64,000 nucleotides of DNA, taken from Microbacteriaceae bacterium VKM Ac-2854. GTDB lineage: Bacteria; Actinomycetota; Actinomycetes; Actinomycetales; Microbacteriaceae. A program made the position numbers and the translations under genes. Positions within the stretch are counted from its first letter, which is position 1; the number at the start of each line of letters is the position of its first letter. The notes under the pieces are model-generated. The model was not told the origin of the DNA. It did not search any database and saw nothing but the letters and a program-made list of their open reading frames with translations. The DNA lies in NCBI GenBank assembly GCA_013205085.1, contig JABMLH010000001.1:62001-126000 (forward strand), written 5' to 3'. Below, piece by piece: positions 51,040-59,938 of the stretch.

Positions 51040-52485
51040 ATGACCTACGAGCGAGCGAGTGCCAATGCGTTCCGATTGGTCGCGGTGGGGGCGAACCGAC
51101 TACTGCGGCTGCTGGGCGATTGGCAGCGCGGCGAGAAATCCCTGCACGACGAGCTCGCCGCGCAGCTGCGCACACTGATCCGCAGCGGCGCGCTGCCCTC
51201 GGGTTCGCGGCTGCCCTCGGAGCGCGCGCTCGGCGCCGCGCTGAGCGTCAGCCGCAACACCGTGACCAAGGCCCTGGATGAGTTGCGGGCGGAGGGGCTG
51301 CTCGCCAGCCGGCAGGGCGACGGCACCTACGTCACCGCGCCGCGCACCTCGAATCCGAGCCGCGGCGGCGACCGGCTGCGCTCCTTCGTGACCGAGCAGC
51401 CCGCCTCCGAGCGCATCGATCTGCGCAGCGCCGCGCTGCCGGGTCTGCCGATGGTGGCCGACGAGTTCGACAGCATCGACAGCTCGCGCACCCGAGAACT
51501 TGTGGCCGGTCACGGCTACATCCCGGCCGGGCTCGCCGAGTTGCGGATCGCGGTCGCCGGCTACTACAGCGACCTCGGCCTGCCCACCACTCCGGAGCAC
51601 ATCCTGATCACCTCGGGCGCGCAGCAGGCGCTGCGCCTGGCCGCCGCCGTGTTCATCAGCCCCGGCGCGACCGTGCTCGTCGAGGAGCCGACCTTCCGGG
51701 GTGCGATCGAGTCGCTGAAGGCACTCGGCGCCCGGCTGGTCGGCGTGCCCTCCGGCGCTGACGGCATCGACGTGGATGCGCTGGCCCGGCAGGTCGCGGC
51801 GCTGAAGCCCGCGCTGATCGTGATCCAGTCGACCGTGCAGAACCCGACCGGCTCGGTGCTGGACCACTTCCGCCGCAGCCGCGTCGCCTCCATCGCCACT
51901 CGGCACAACGTGCCGGTGATCGACGACGCGACCCTGGCCGACACCATCATCGACGGCGAGCGGCGGCCCATCCCGTTGGCCGCGGGCGGCGACATCATCA
52001 TGACGGTCGGCTCGGTGAGCAAGTCGTTCTGGGGCGGCCTGCGCGTGGGCTGGCTCCGCGCGCATCCCGACATCGTCGCCGAGCTGGCCGCGGTCAAGGG
52101 CGGCGAGGACCTCGGCACCTCGGTGCTCGCGCAGATCGTCGCGGCGCGGCTGCTCGGGCGGATCGAGCGGGCGCGCGACGAGCGGCTGACCATGCTCACC
52201 GAGCACCGCCGACTCGCGCTGGAGGCCGTGGCCGAGCTGCTGCCGAGCTGGTCGCCGCAGGTGCCGCTGGGCGGCGGATCCCTGTGGTTGCGGCTGCCGG
52301 AGGAGTGCGCGACCGCCCTGGCGCAGCGCGCCGAGCGCGAGGGCGTGCGGCTGCTGCCCGGCCCCACCTTCAGCGTCGACGACCGGCTGAACGACTTCGT
52401 GCGGCTGAGCTACGCCAACGATCCGGCGGTCACCCGCGCCGGCGTCGAGAAACTGGCGCTGACCTGGAACACGTTCAGCTCGTAA
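51040..52485 (+). CDS. MocR-type GntR regulator with aminotransferase domain
   Basis: The 481-residue protein joins an N-terminal GntR winged helix ([20 protein letters not shown], then [20 protein letters not shown]) to a fold-I aminotransferase-like domain. PLP-binding Lys328 lies in [15 protein letters not shown]. MocR proteins use PLP and an amino compound as effector, and activate or repress divergent genes. Position between the Tm-1-like operon and the carbohydrate operon fits control of one or both. The ATG at 51040 is supported by a -10-like box; an upstream TTG in the same frame was not used. Confidence 0.9.
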   Translation: MTYERASANAFRLVAVGANRLLRLLGDWQRGEKSLHDELAAQLRTLIRSGALPSGSRLPSERALGAALSVSRNTVTKALDELRAEGLLASRQGDGTYVTAPRTSNPSRGGDRLRSFVTEQPASERIDLRSAALPGLPMVADEFDSIDSSRTRELVAGHGYIPAGLAELRIAVAGYYSDLGLPTTPEHILITSGAQQALRLAAAVFISPGATVLVEEPTFRGAIESLKALGARLVGVPSGADGIDVDALARQVAALKPALIVIQSTVQNPTGSVLDHFRRSRVASIATRHNVPVIDDATLADTIIDGERRPIPLAAGGDIIMTVGSVSKSFWGGLRVGWLRAHPDIVAELAAVKGGEDLGTSVLAQIVAARLLGRIERARDERLTMLTEHRRLALEAVAELLPSWSPQVPLGGGSLWLRLPEECATALAQRAEREGVRLLPGPTFSVDDRLNDFVRLSYANDPAVTRAGVEKLALTWNTFSS

Positions 52486-52634
52486 CCCGTCCGGCGGGCC
52501 ACTCCGTGGGCCATCGACCGGATATTGGCCCTCTCAAAGCGCGCCGAACCCCTCCAAGCTGACTCCGAAGCGGCCACCGCGCCGCTCGACGCCGAGGTCG
52601 CACCAGACCTCGGCGCCCCGACGAGGAGGTCTGG

Positions 52635-53651
52635 ATGAACGACACCGCTGCCCACCCGAAACGCCACCGCATCGCCGTGGTCGGTGCCGGGGGCGTGAGC
52701 GCCATGCACTTCGACGGCTTCCGGATGCGCCCCGAGCGCATCGACGTCGTCGCGGTGGTGGATCCGTCGGCCGAGCGCCGCGAATGGGCGACCAGCACCT
52801 ACGACGTGCCGAACGCCTACCCGAACATCACCGAGGCGCTGGCCGGGGTCGAGTTCGACGTCGCCGTGGTCTGCACCCCGAGCCACGTCCGCGTCGAGAC
52901 CGTGCGCGAACTCGCCGCGGCCGGCAAGCACATCCTGGTCGAGAAGCCCTTCGCCGACGGCATCGCCGAGGCGCGCGAGCTGGTCGCGATCACGGATGCG
53001 GCCGGCGTGCAGCTCGCCGTCGACCAGAACTTCCGCGAGCACTACGGCTTCGAGCTGGCCCGCGAGCTGATCCAGGCCGGCCGGATCGGCCGCGTCCGGG
53101 TGATCAACCACCGCGAGCTGATGCACCGGGTCGACGAGGGCTGGCGCAACGAGCAGCAGCACCACGCGCTGATGGTGATGGGGGTGCACTGGCTGGACGG
53201 CTTCCGCCGGCTGATCGACCAGGACGCGAACTGGCTGGTCGCCCGCACCTTCTCGTCGCCCTCCGTGCCTGCGATCGGCGAGACGGATGCGAACGTGCAG
53301 ATCCACTTCGGCGACGTCACGGTGACCTACACCGACAGCTTCGCCAGCTGGATCACCCAGTGGGACACGATCGTGCTGGGCGACGAGGGCACGCTGCACA
53401 TCAGCGGCGGCGCGATCACGATCGCGGGCCCCGAGGGCACCGAGGTGTTCGAGAACCCCCTGTCCACCGGCGAGAACAAGCCCCTCACCGCCTACGGTGC
53501 GCTGGCCGGACTGCTGGATGCGATCGAGACCGGTGTCGAGGCGCCCAACTCGGGGCGCGACAACCTCAAGACGGTCTCACTGATCGACGCGGTGTACCGC
53601 TCGGCCGAGACGGGGGCGCCGGTCGAGCTGGTGGACGGATTGTTGCCGTGA
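52635..53651 (+). CDS. Gfo/Idh/MocA-family oxidoreductase
   Basis: The 338-residue dehydrogenase has an N-terminal Rossmann motif VVGAGGVSAMHFDG, the classical HILVEKPFADG motif, and a C-terminal domain with YGALAGLLDAIETGVEAPNS. It should oxidise a sugar, inositol or related polyol with NAD(P). The start follows GGAGG at proper spacing. Its GTGA overlap with the permease places it first in a seven-gene operon with an ABC sugar importer, cupin and epimerase. The exact substrate is unknown. Confidence 0.9.
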   Translation: MNDTAAHPKRHRIAVVGAGGVSAMHFDGFRMRPERIDVVAVVDPSAERREWATSTYDVPNAYPNITEALAGVEFDVAVVCTPSHVRVETVRELAAAGKHILVEKPFADGIAEARELVAITDAAGVQLAVDQNFREHYGFELARELIQAGRIGRVRVINHRELMHRVDEGWRNEQQHHALMVMGVHWLDGFRRLIDQDANWLVARTFSSPSVPAIGETDANVQIHFGDVTVTYTDSFASWITQWDTIVLGDEGTLHISGGAITIAGPEGTEVFENPLSTGENKPLTAYGALAGLLDAIETGVEAPNSGRDNLKTVSLIDAVYRSAETGAPVELVDGLLP

Positions 53652-54601
53652 CCGCCGTGCTCGAGCCGCCGCCGACCGCGAATCGACCGGTCCCGGCCGC
53701 GCCGCCGCTGAAACGATCCACGGGCCTCGGCGAGCGCTTCCAGATCCGCGCCTTCGCCATCCCGCTGCTGATCGTCTTCCTGTTCCTGTTCGCGTATCCG
53801 CTGGCGCAGTCGCTCTACTGGAGCTTCACCGACTTCGGCGGCTACAGCACCGAGCTCAACTTCGTGGGCCTGGACAACTACGCGGCGATTTTCACGGATC
53901 CGTCGATGGTGGCCGGCCTGGGCTTCACCATCCTGTTCACGCTGGGCACCACGATCCTGATCACGGTGATCGCGATCCCGACCGCGGTGGTGCTGAACCG
54001 GGCGTTCCTCGGGCGCAACTTCGTGCGCTCGGTGTTCTTCTTCCCCTCGATCCCCAGCGTGGCGATCCTCGGGCTGGTCTGGGGGTTCATCCTCTCGCCG
54101 CTGGGCTCCGGGGCGCTGAACTCGCTGCTCACGAACACCTTCGGCGTCGGCCCCGTGCCGTGGCTCTCGGATTCGGCGCTCGCGCAGCTCTCGGTCGTGG
54201 TCGTGGGCGTGTGGTCGAACGCCGGCTGGCACGCCATCCTCTACCTGGCCTACCTGCAGTCGATCCCGTCGGACCTGTACGAGGTCGCGACCGTGGACGG
54301 AGCGACGGCGCTGCAGAAGTTCCGGCACATCACCGTGCCGCTGCTCACACCCGCGCTGACGATCAGCTGCCTGCTGCTGATGACCAGCGGACTCAAGGTC
54401 TACGAACTGCCGTTCACCCTCACCGGCGGCGGCCCCGGCTTCTCCACCTACACGATCACCCAGACGATCATCCAGAACGGCATCTCGCAGGCCCAGTTCG
54501 GCCGGGCATCGGCGCTCGCCGTGGTCTTTATGCTGCTCGTCGGCGCGATCGTCGCGGTGCAGCTGATCCTCGGCAACCGCCTCGAACGGAGGAACTCGTG
54601 A
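53648..54601 (+). CDS. ABC sugar permease (MalF/UgpA type)
   Basis: The 317-residue permease has a Pro-rich cytoplasmic start, a first helix AIPLLIVFLFLFAYPLAQSL and YWSFTDFGGY, typical of CUT1 sugar systems. The EAA loop (VATVDGATALQKFRHITVPL) couples it to the ATPase. No ATPase gene is present in the operon, so a shared one (MsiK-like) elsewhere must power it, as usual in actinobacteria; this is inference. The GTG start overlaps the dehydrogenase stop. The stop overlaps the second permease start. Confidence 0.92.
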   Translation: MTAVLEPPPTANRPVPAAPPLKRSTGLGERFQIRAFAIPLLIVFLFLFAYPLAQSLYWSFTDFGGYSTELNFVGLDNYAAIFTDPSMVAGLGFTILFTLGTTILITVIAIPTAVVLNRAFLGRNFVRSVFFFPSIPSVAILGLVWGFILSPLGSGALNSLLTNTFGVGPVPWLSDSALAQLSVVVVGVWSNAGWHAILYLAYLQSIPSDLYEVATVDGATALQKFRHITVPLLTPALTISCLLLMTSGLKVYELPFTLTGGGPGFSTYTITQTIIQNGISQAQFGRASALAVVFMLLVGAIVAVQLILGNRLERRNS

Positions 54602-55437
54602 GCACGATCACACCGCACCGCTCCCCGTTGTTGCGGCCGGGCGCGCTGCTGACCACCGCGATCATGGTGCCGCTGGCCTGCATCGTGGGCCTGCCGTTCT
54701 ACTACATCGTCGTCAACACCTTCAAGACGCAGGCCGAGACGGCGGCCTCGCCGCTCGCGCTACCGACGGCCTGGCGGCTGGACACCTACGCCCGTGTCCT
54801 CGCGGATGTGCCGATCGCGCAGGCGTTCGGCAACACGCTGCTGGTCACCGTCGTCTCGATCGTGCTGATGCTGCTGATCGGGGCGCTCGCCGCCTTCTCG
54901 GTGATCCTGCGCGCCTCCCGCTTCATCACGGTGATCTTCGTGATCGCCTTCCTGGTGCCGGGGCAGGTGACGCTGATCCCGCTCTACCGGCTGTTCGCCT
55001 CGCTCGGGCTGGTCGATTCGTTGGCCGGGCTGATCCTGCTGTACACGGCGGGATCCGTGTTCTGCTACTTCCTGATCGTCGGGTACATGCGCACGATCCC
55101 GGGCGAGATGATCGAGGCCGCACGCCTCGACGGCGCCACGCCGCTGCAGATCTTCTGGCGGATCGCGCTGCCGCTGATCCGCCCCATCCTGATCACCGTG
55201 GGGGTGTTCCAGACCATGTGGGTGTGGAACGACTTCCTCACCCCGGTCGTCTTCCTCAGTTCGACGCAGAACGAGACGCTCGTGCTGCAGGTCTACAAGG
55301 CCGTCGGCGAGTTCACCGTCGACTGGCCCGCCTTCCTCGCCCTGTCCGTGCTCGCGCTACTGCCGATGGTGGTCTTCTTCGTCGCCATGCAGCGGCACAT
55401 CGTCAACGGCCTGCTCGCCGGCTCCGTCAAGGGCTGA
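54598..55437 (+). CDS. ABC sugar permease (MalG/UgpE type)
   Basis: The 279-residue permease has PFYYIVVNTFKTQAETAASP, six helices and the EAA loop IEAARLDGATPLQIFWRIAL, ending AMQRHIVNGLLAGSVKG, the standard CUT1 C-terminus. It forms the heterodimeric channel with the preceding permease. Its GTG overlaps that stop by four bases. A GGTTGAGC-type hairpin and then the binding-protein gene follow. Confidence 0.93.
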   Translation: MSTITPHRSPLLRPGALLTTAIMVPLACIVGLPFYYIVVNTFKTQAETAASPLALPTAWRLDTYARVLADVPIAQAFGNTLLVTVVSIVLMLLIGALAAFSVILRASRFITVIFVIAFLVPGQVTLIPLYRLFASLGLVDSLAGLILLYTAGSVFCYFLIVGYMRTIPGEMIEAARLDGATPLQIFWRIALPLIRPILITVGVFQTMWVWNDFLTPVVFLSSTQNETLVLQVYKAVGEFTVDWPAFLALSVLALLPMVVFFVAMQRHIVNGLLAGSVKG

Positions 55438-55453
55438 CGCCCTCTCGCGCCTT

Positions 55454-55531
55454 CGCTGATTGAGCCAAACCCGCTGATTGAGCTTGCCGAAATCATGCCC
55501 CTTCCGGTGGTTTCGGCAGGCTCAACCAGCG
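55454..55531. repeat. GGTTGAGC array, copy 3
   Basis: One partial and one full CGCTGATTGAGCTTGCCGAA unit lie opposite an inverted GGTTTCGGCAGGCTCAACC unit at 55508-55526, forming a hairpin between the permease and binding-protein genes. Confidence 0.85.
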
Positions 55532-55566
55532 GGACCCCAACCCTCCCAAGAAAAGAGATCCCCGCA

Positions 55567-56805
55567 ATGACGCACAGATCCCGCATCCTCACCACCCTGG
55601 TCGGCGGTGTCGTCGCAGCGCTCGCGCTGGGCGGCTGCTCCGCGGCCGGCGGCGGAGACGGCACGACCACGCTCACCTTCATGACCTGGGACAACCCCGA
55701 CACCATCGCCCCGGTCGTCGAGGCGTTCGAGAAGGAGAACCCCGACATCACGGTCGACGTCTCGCACGCCCCGCCCGTGGCCGAGTACATCTCCACCCTG
55801 CAGAACCGCCTGCTCGCCGGAACCGCGGCGGACGTGTTCGTGATGGGTTCCGAGAACAAGACCAACCTGATCGACGGCAAGCTCGTCGTCGACATCACCG
55901 ACGAGCCCTACATGGATGTCGTGGCTCCGCTGAACAAGAAGATCCGCGGGGCGGACGGCCGCACCTACGGCCTGTCCATCTCTTCGTGGTCGACGGGCCT
56001 CGCCTACGACGCCGAACTGCTCGCCGCCCTCGGCTACGACGAGTTCCCGACCGAGTGGGACGACTTCGTGCAGCTGCTCACCGACCTCAAGGCCACCGGC
56101 GTCACGCCGTACCTCGAGCCGTGGACGCAGCTGCCCGACAGCATCGCCTCCAGCGTCGGCGCCTCCAACGCCGCGAACGGCGTCTCGGATCTCGACGCCT
56201 TCGACGGGAAGGGCACCTTCGAGGAGAACTGGGAGGAGCCGCTGAGCCGCTGGAACGAGCTGTTCGAGCAAGGCCTGATCGCGCGCGACGTCGTGGGCAT
56301 CAACCCCGACCAGGTGCTGGAGGAGTTCGTCACCGGCCGGGCCGCGATGATCCCGATGGGCCCGTGGAACGTCACGAAGGTGCCCGAGCTGAACCCCGAT
56401 CTAGACTGGAAGATCGCCGGATTCCCGCAGCCGGACGGCGATCCGTGGTTCTCGGGCAACGCCTCGCCCGGCTGGGTGATCAACGCGAAGGCGAAGCAGC
56501 CGGAGGCCGCGCAGACCTTCCTCGCCTTCCTCGCCAGCCCGACCGGCGTCGAGGCCTTCCAGAAGGCCACCAACTCGATGACCACCACCACCAACTACGA
56601 GCCGACCATCGACGAGCACCTCGCGCCGAACCTGCTCGCGCTGCAGGAGGACCGCGTCTACCTGCCGCAGGCCGCGTGGCCGCGGTACCAGGATGCGCTG
56701 AACGTCGAGATGGTCGCCCAGCTGCAGCTGATGGCGCAGGGGCAGCTGTCCCCGGCCGAGGTCGGAGCGGCCCTCGACGCGAAGATCGCCCAGCTCGGCG
56801 GCTGA
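55567..56805 (+). CDS. ABC sugar substrate-binding lipoprotein
   Basis: The 412-residue family-1 solute-binding protein has lipobox LGGC (Cys24), TLTFMTWDNPDTIAPVVEAF, VEAFEKENPDITV, the AADVFVMGSENKTNLIDGKL strand pair and, late, SPTGVEAFQKATNSMTTTTN. It delivers a carbohydrate to the CUT1 permeases encoded upstream. The ATG at 55567 is chosen for the signal peptide. Frame extension upstream is only the translated repeat. A GC-rich hairpin 12 bases after its stop separates it from the cupin and epimerase. Confidence 0.92.
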   Translation: MTHRSRILTTLVGGVVAALALGGCSAAGGGDGTTTLTFMTWDNPDTIAPVVEAFEKENPDITVDVSHAPPVAEYISTLQNRLLAGTAADVFVMGSENKTNLIDGKLVVDITDEPYMDVVAPLNKKIRGADGRTYGLSISSWSTGLAYDAELLAALGYDEFPTEWDDFVQLLTDLKATGVTPYLEPWTQLPDSIASSVGASNAANGVSDLDAFDGKGTFEENWEEPLSRWNELFEQGLIARDVVGINPDQVLEEFVTGRAAMIPMGPWNVTKVPELNPDLDWKIAGFPQPDGDPWFSGNASPGWVINAKAKQPEAAQTFLAFLASPTGVEAFQKATNSMTTTTNYEPTIDEHLAPNLLALQEDRVYLPQAAWPRYQDALNVEMVAQLQLMAQGQLSPAEVGAALDAKIAQLGG

Positions 56806-56817
56806 CGCCGACCCGTA

Positions 56818-56846
56818 CCCCTCCGCCGCCTCGCGCGGCGGAGGGG
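56818..56846 (+). terminator. GC hairpin between binding protein and cupin genes
   Basis: CCCCTCCGCCGC-ctcgc-GCGGCGGAGGGG is a perfect 12-bp stem without a T-tract. Inside an operon it may stabilise the upstream message or partly terminate, raising binding-protein levels over the downstream enzymes. Confidence 0.6.
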
Positions 56847-56878
56847 CGTAGCCATCCATCGACGAAGGAGATCCAGAC

Positions 56879-57250
56879 ATGACCACCTCGACCCGCCGCG
56901 GCGGCTTCGTGCCCGCCGGCACCGCATCCGTCGCTCCACAGGACTGGGGGCGCCTGGAATGGATGATCGCCGGCTCCGAGGGCAACTCGGACGTGCTCAC
57001 CGTGGGCAAGTGCTTCATCCAGCCCGGCCGGAACAACCCCGTGCACCACCACCCGAACTGCGACGAGGTGCTCACCGTGATCCGCGGGCGCATCCGCAAC
57101 CGGGTGAACGACGACTACGTCGAGATGGGTCCGGGTGACACCATCTCGATCCCGATGGGCGCGACCCACAACGCCGTGAACATCGGCGAGGAGGAGTGCG
57201 AGCTGCTGATCATCTTCGACACCGCCGAGCGTGAGGTGATCGGCGAATGA
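56879..57250 (+). CDS. Cupin-domain protein
   Basis: The 123-residue single-domain cupin has the first metal motif NPVHHHPNCDEVLTVIRG (two or three His and Glu) and the second GDTISIPMGATHNAVNIGEE (His). It is probably an isomerase, epimerase or metal-dependent sensor acting on the same sugar as the operon. A GAAGGAG ribosome site precedes the ATG, and its stop overlaps the epimerase ATG. The role is inferred from context only. Confidence 0.8.
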   Translation: MTTSTRRGGFVPAGTASVAPQDWGRLEWMIAGSEGNSDVLTVGKCFIQPGRNNPVHHHPNCDEVLTVIRGRIRNRVNDDYVEMGPGDTISIPMGATHNAVNIGEEECELLIIFDTAEREVIGE

Positions 57251-58014
57251 GTCCCTTGCGCCGCGCGTTCTCGAAGTTCCTCGAGCCGGAGGAGGTGCCG
57301 GTCCTGGTAGCGTCGTACGCCGACGCCGGCTACCAGGGCCTGCAGCTCAAGGGCGCCCAGTACGCCGAATTCGTTGGCGCGCCCGAGCGGGCTTCGGCGG
57401 CGTTGGGCACGGATTCCGGCACCTACTCGGCCGTCATCACGGGCGACTCGATCGACGCGGACGGTCGCGAGCGCATCCGTTCGACGGTCGCCTTCGCCGC
57501 CGCGGTCGGCGCGGAGCGCGTCGTGTTCTGCCACGGCCACCCGCATGACGGCGTGGATGCGGGGCTGCGGCGCGAGTTCGCTCGCATCCTGACGGACATC
57601 GCTCGAGATTCCGCGGATGCCGGCGTCGCGTTCTCGCTGCACCACCACACCGACCAGCCGGTGATGGAGCTCGCCGACTTCCGCGAGTTCTTCGACGGCC
57701 TCGAACCCGGCGTGCTCGGGCTCACGGTCGACACCGCGCACCTGGCCCGCTCCGGGGTCGAAGACCTGCCCGCCTTCATCGACGAGTTCGGCGCCTTCGT
57801 CGACAACCTGCACCTGAAGGACTACTCGCTGCCCGTCGGCCGCGACGGCGAGTGGCGGGTGCTCGGCGAGGGCGAACTCGACCTCGAGGGTGTGCTCGAC
57901 GCGCTCGACCGGGTCGGCTACGAGGGCTGGCTCTGCGTCGACGAGGAGTCCGACGCCTCCCTGTCGGAGGGCCTGCGCCGCTCGGCGGCGTGGCTGGACG
58001 CCCGCGGGCGCTGA
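57247..58014 (+). CDS. Sugar phosphate isomerase/epimerase (xylose isomerase-like TIM barrel)
   Basis: The 255-residue TIM barrel of the AP_endonuc_2/IolE type has VASYADAGYQGLQLKGAQYA, RIRSTVAFAAAVGAERVVFC followed by HGHPHDG, VAFSLHHHTDQPVMELADFR, GLTVDTAHLARSGVEDLPAF, NLHLKDYSLP and the last acidic residue in GWLCVDEESD. The His, Asp and Glu residues bind a divalent metal. Relatives isomerise or dehydrate inositol or keto-sugars. It is the last gene of the carbohydrate operon, overlapping the cupin gene by four bases, and is followed by a strong hairpin. Confidence 0.88.
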   Translation: MSPLRRAFSKFLEPEEVPVLVASYADAGYQGLQLKGAQYAEFVGAPERASAALGTDSGTYSAVITGDSIDADGRERIRSTVAFAAAVGAERVVFCHGHPHDGVDAGLRREFARILTDIARDSADAGVAFSLHHHTDQPVMELADFREFFDGLEPGVLGLTVDTAHLARSGVEDLPAFIDEFGAFVDNLHLKDYSLPVGRDGEWRVLGEGELDLEGVLDALDRVGYEGWLCVDEESDASLSEGLRRSAAWLDARGR

Positions 58015-58017
58015 CGC

Positions 58018-58093
58018 CGTGCACAACTTCGGCTGAGAGTCGCCGTCAGCCGCGATCAGCGCTGACGAGCCCTCTCAGCCGAGGTTGTGCACG
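58018..58093. terminator. GTGCACAAC bidirectional hairpin
   Basis: CGTGCACAACTTCGGCTGAG at the left arm (58018-58039 in full) matches the complement of 58072-58093 at 21 of 22 positions, with an inner CGTCAGC/GCTGACG stem. It separates convergent epimerase and GH15 genes. Confidence 0.8.
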
Positions 58094-58138
58094 CCTCGCT
58101 CCGGTGTGCGACCGATATGCATCCGCAACCGACCGCAT

Positions 58139-59938
58139 TCAGTCGCGCGAGAGCTGCTCGATCGTCAGCGCCGCGTCGATCAGTGCCAGGTGGCTCAGCC
58201 CCTGCGGCAGGTTGCCCCAGAAGGCGCCGTCGTCCACCGCGATCATCTCGGCCAGCAGGCCGACGTCGTTGGGCAGCTCGGTGACCAGGGCGTCCATCAA
58301 CGTCACCGCCTCGTCGAGCCGACCGACGCACGCCAGGGCCGACGCGAGCCAGAACGAGCAGGCGACGAAGGGATGCTCCTCAGCCTCCATCCCGGAGTAG
58401 CGCAGGACGAGGTTGCCACGGGCGAGTTCCGAGCTGACGGCGTCGATGGTCGAGTTCATCCGCTCGCCGCGATCGAAGCCGCTCGGCGCGTGCAGCAGCA
58501 CGGAGGCGTCGAGAGCCGCCGAGCCCGGGTACATCGTGTACGCGCCGAGTTCCTCCGACCAGCCCTGCTCGTCGATCCAGTCGCGGATCCGCTCCCGTTC
58601 GAAGCTCCAGCGCGAGGCGCTGCCGGCGATCTGCCCGGCCTCGGCGAGGTGCACCGCGGCGTCGAGCGCGAGCCAGCAGCCCATCTTCGAGGAGGTGTAG
58701 TGCTGCGGCTCCTCCAGCTCCCACATGCCGGCGTCGCGGTTGCGCCACAGGTCGCAGGTGCGATCGGCCAGGTCGGCCAGCAGCCGGCCGGTGCCGATGT
58801 CGAGCACGTTGCCCGCGTCAACGTAGCTGCGGCAGATCGCGAACAGGTCGCCGAAGACGCCGAGTTGCAGCTGGTTCTGCGCGCCGTTGCCGCTGACGAC
58901 CGGGCCGATGCCGCGCCATCCCGGCACGTCGTACTCGCGCACCTCGCTCGGCACCGAGCCGTCGAGCCCGTAGAAGATGTGCAGCTCCGGCCCGTTCCCC
59001 TTGATCGTCTTCAACAGCCACGACAGCGCGGCGTGGGTCTCCTCGCGAAGCCCGAAGCGCACCAGGGCCTGCACCGTGTACGCGGCGTCGCGCACCCAGG
59101 CGAAGCGGTAGTCCCAGTTCTTGCCGCCCAGCGGGCTCTCCGGCAGCGAGGTGGTCGCAGCCGCCGCGATCGCGCCGGTGGGGGAGTAGATCAGCAGCTT
59201 CAGGGCGAGCGCGCTGCGCTGCACCGCATCCGCCCACGGCCCCTCGTAGGAGAACTCCTTCGACCAGGTGCGCCAGTTCTCGACGGTGCGGTCGATGCCG
59301 CGGTCGACGGTCAGCGGGTCCGGCAGATGCAACGGCTCGTCGTGCGTCGCCGAGACGACGAGCACGTGCCGCGAACCGTCGGTCGCGGTGAATGATCCGG
59401 TCAGCCGATCGTGCGGGCCGTCGGCCGGATGATCGGGGCCGTGCTCGTGCCCGGTGACGCCGATGGAGGTGTCGCCGGTGCGGATGACGGCGGTGCCGTC
59501 GGCGTTCTGCAGCCACGGCGAGACCGTGCCGAGTCGGGTGCCGGGGCGGACGGACCAGGCCATCGGCACGGATCCGCTCAGCGCGTCCACCCGGCGGGCC
59601 AGTTCGGCCCACGGCAGTCGGCCGGCGATGCCGGTGACCAGCGCATCCGTGACCCGGACCGAGCCGGATGCGGTGTCGAACGTGGTCTGCAGCACGTTGG
59701 TGCCGCGCACGTAGCGCCGGCGCACGCGAGTGACCTCCTCGACCGGCGAGAGTTCGATGCAGCCGCCGGTGTCGTCGTCGAGCAGCCGCGCGAAGACCGG
59801 GGTCGAGCCCAGATCCGGCACGGGCAGCCAGTCGACGCCGCCGTCGCGCGCGATCAGGGCGACCGTGCGGCCGTCTCCGATCGCGGCGTAGTCGCGCAGC
59901 GGCTTGCCGGCGGGCGGCGTCGTCTGGTCGCGACTCAC
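58139..59938 (-). CDS. Glycoside hydrolase family 15 protein (glucoamylase/trehalase-like)
   Basis: The 599-residue protein has the N-terminal beta-sandwich (LRDYAAIGDGRTVALIARDG) and then the (alpha/alpha)6 barrel with NWDYRFAWVRDAAY, LHIFYGLDGS and the catalytic region MWELEEPQHYTSSKMGCWLA. Another Glu lies in EAEEHPFVACSFWL. Cytoplasmic GH15 enzymes of this type hydrolyse trehalose or short alpha-glucans. It shares a four-base overlap with the SDR upstream, part of a stress-type group with Dps. The exact substrate is not certain. Confidence 0.88.
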   Translation of the reverse strand: MSRDQTTPPAGKPLRDYAAIGDGRTVALIARDGGVDWLPVPDLGSTPVFARLLDDDTGGCIELSPVEEVTRVRRRYVRGTNVLQTTFDTASGSVRVTDALVTGIAGRLPWAELARRVDALSGSVPMAWSVRPGTRLGTVSPWLQNADGTAVIRTGDTSIGVTGHEHGPDHPADGPHDRLTGSFTATDGSRHVLVVSATHDEPLHLPDPLTVDRGIDRTVENWRTWSKEFSYEGPWADAVQRSALALKLLIYSPTGAIAAAATTSLPESPLGGKNWDYRFAWVRDAAYTVQALVRFGLREETHAALSWLLKTIKGNGPELHIFYGLDGSVPSEVREYDVPGWRGIGPVVSGNGAQNQLQLGVFGDLFAICRSYVDAGNVLDIGTGRLLADLADRTCDLWRNRDAGMWELEEPQHYTSSKMGCWLALDAAVHLAEAGQIAGSASRWSFERERIRDWIDEQGWSEELGAYTMYPGSAALDASVLLHAPSGFDRGERMNSTIDAVSSELARGNLVLRYSGMEAEEHPFVACSFWLASALACVGRLDEAVTLMDALVTELPNDVGLLAEMIAVDDGAFWGNLPQGLSHLALIDAALTIEQLSRD

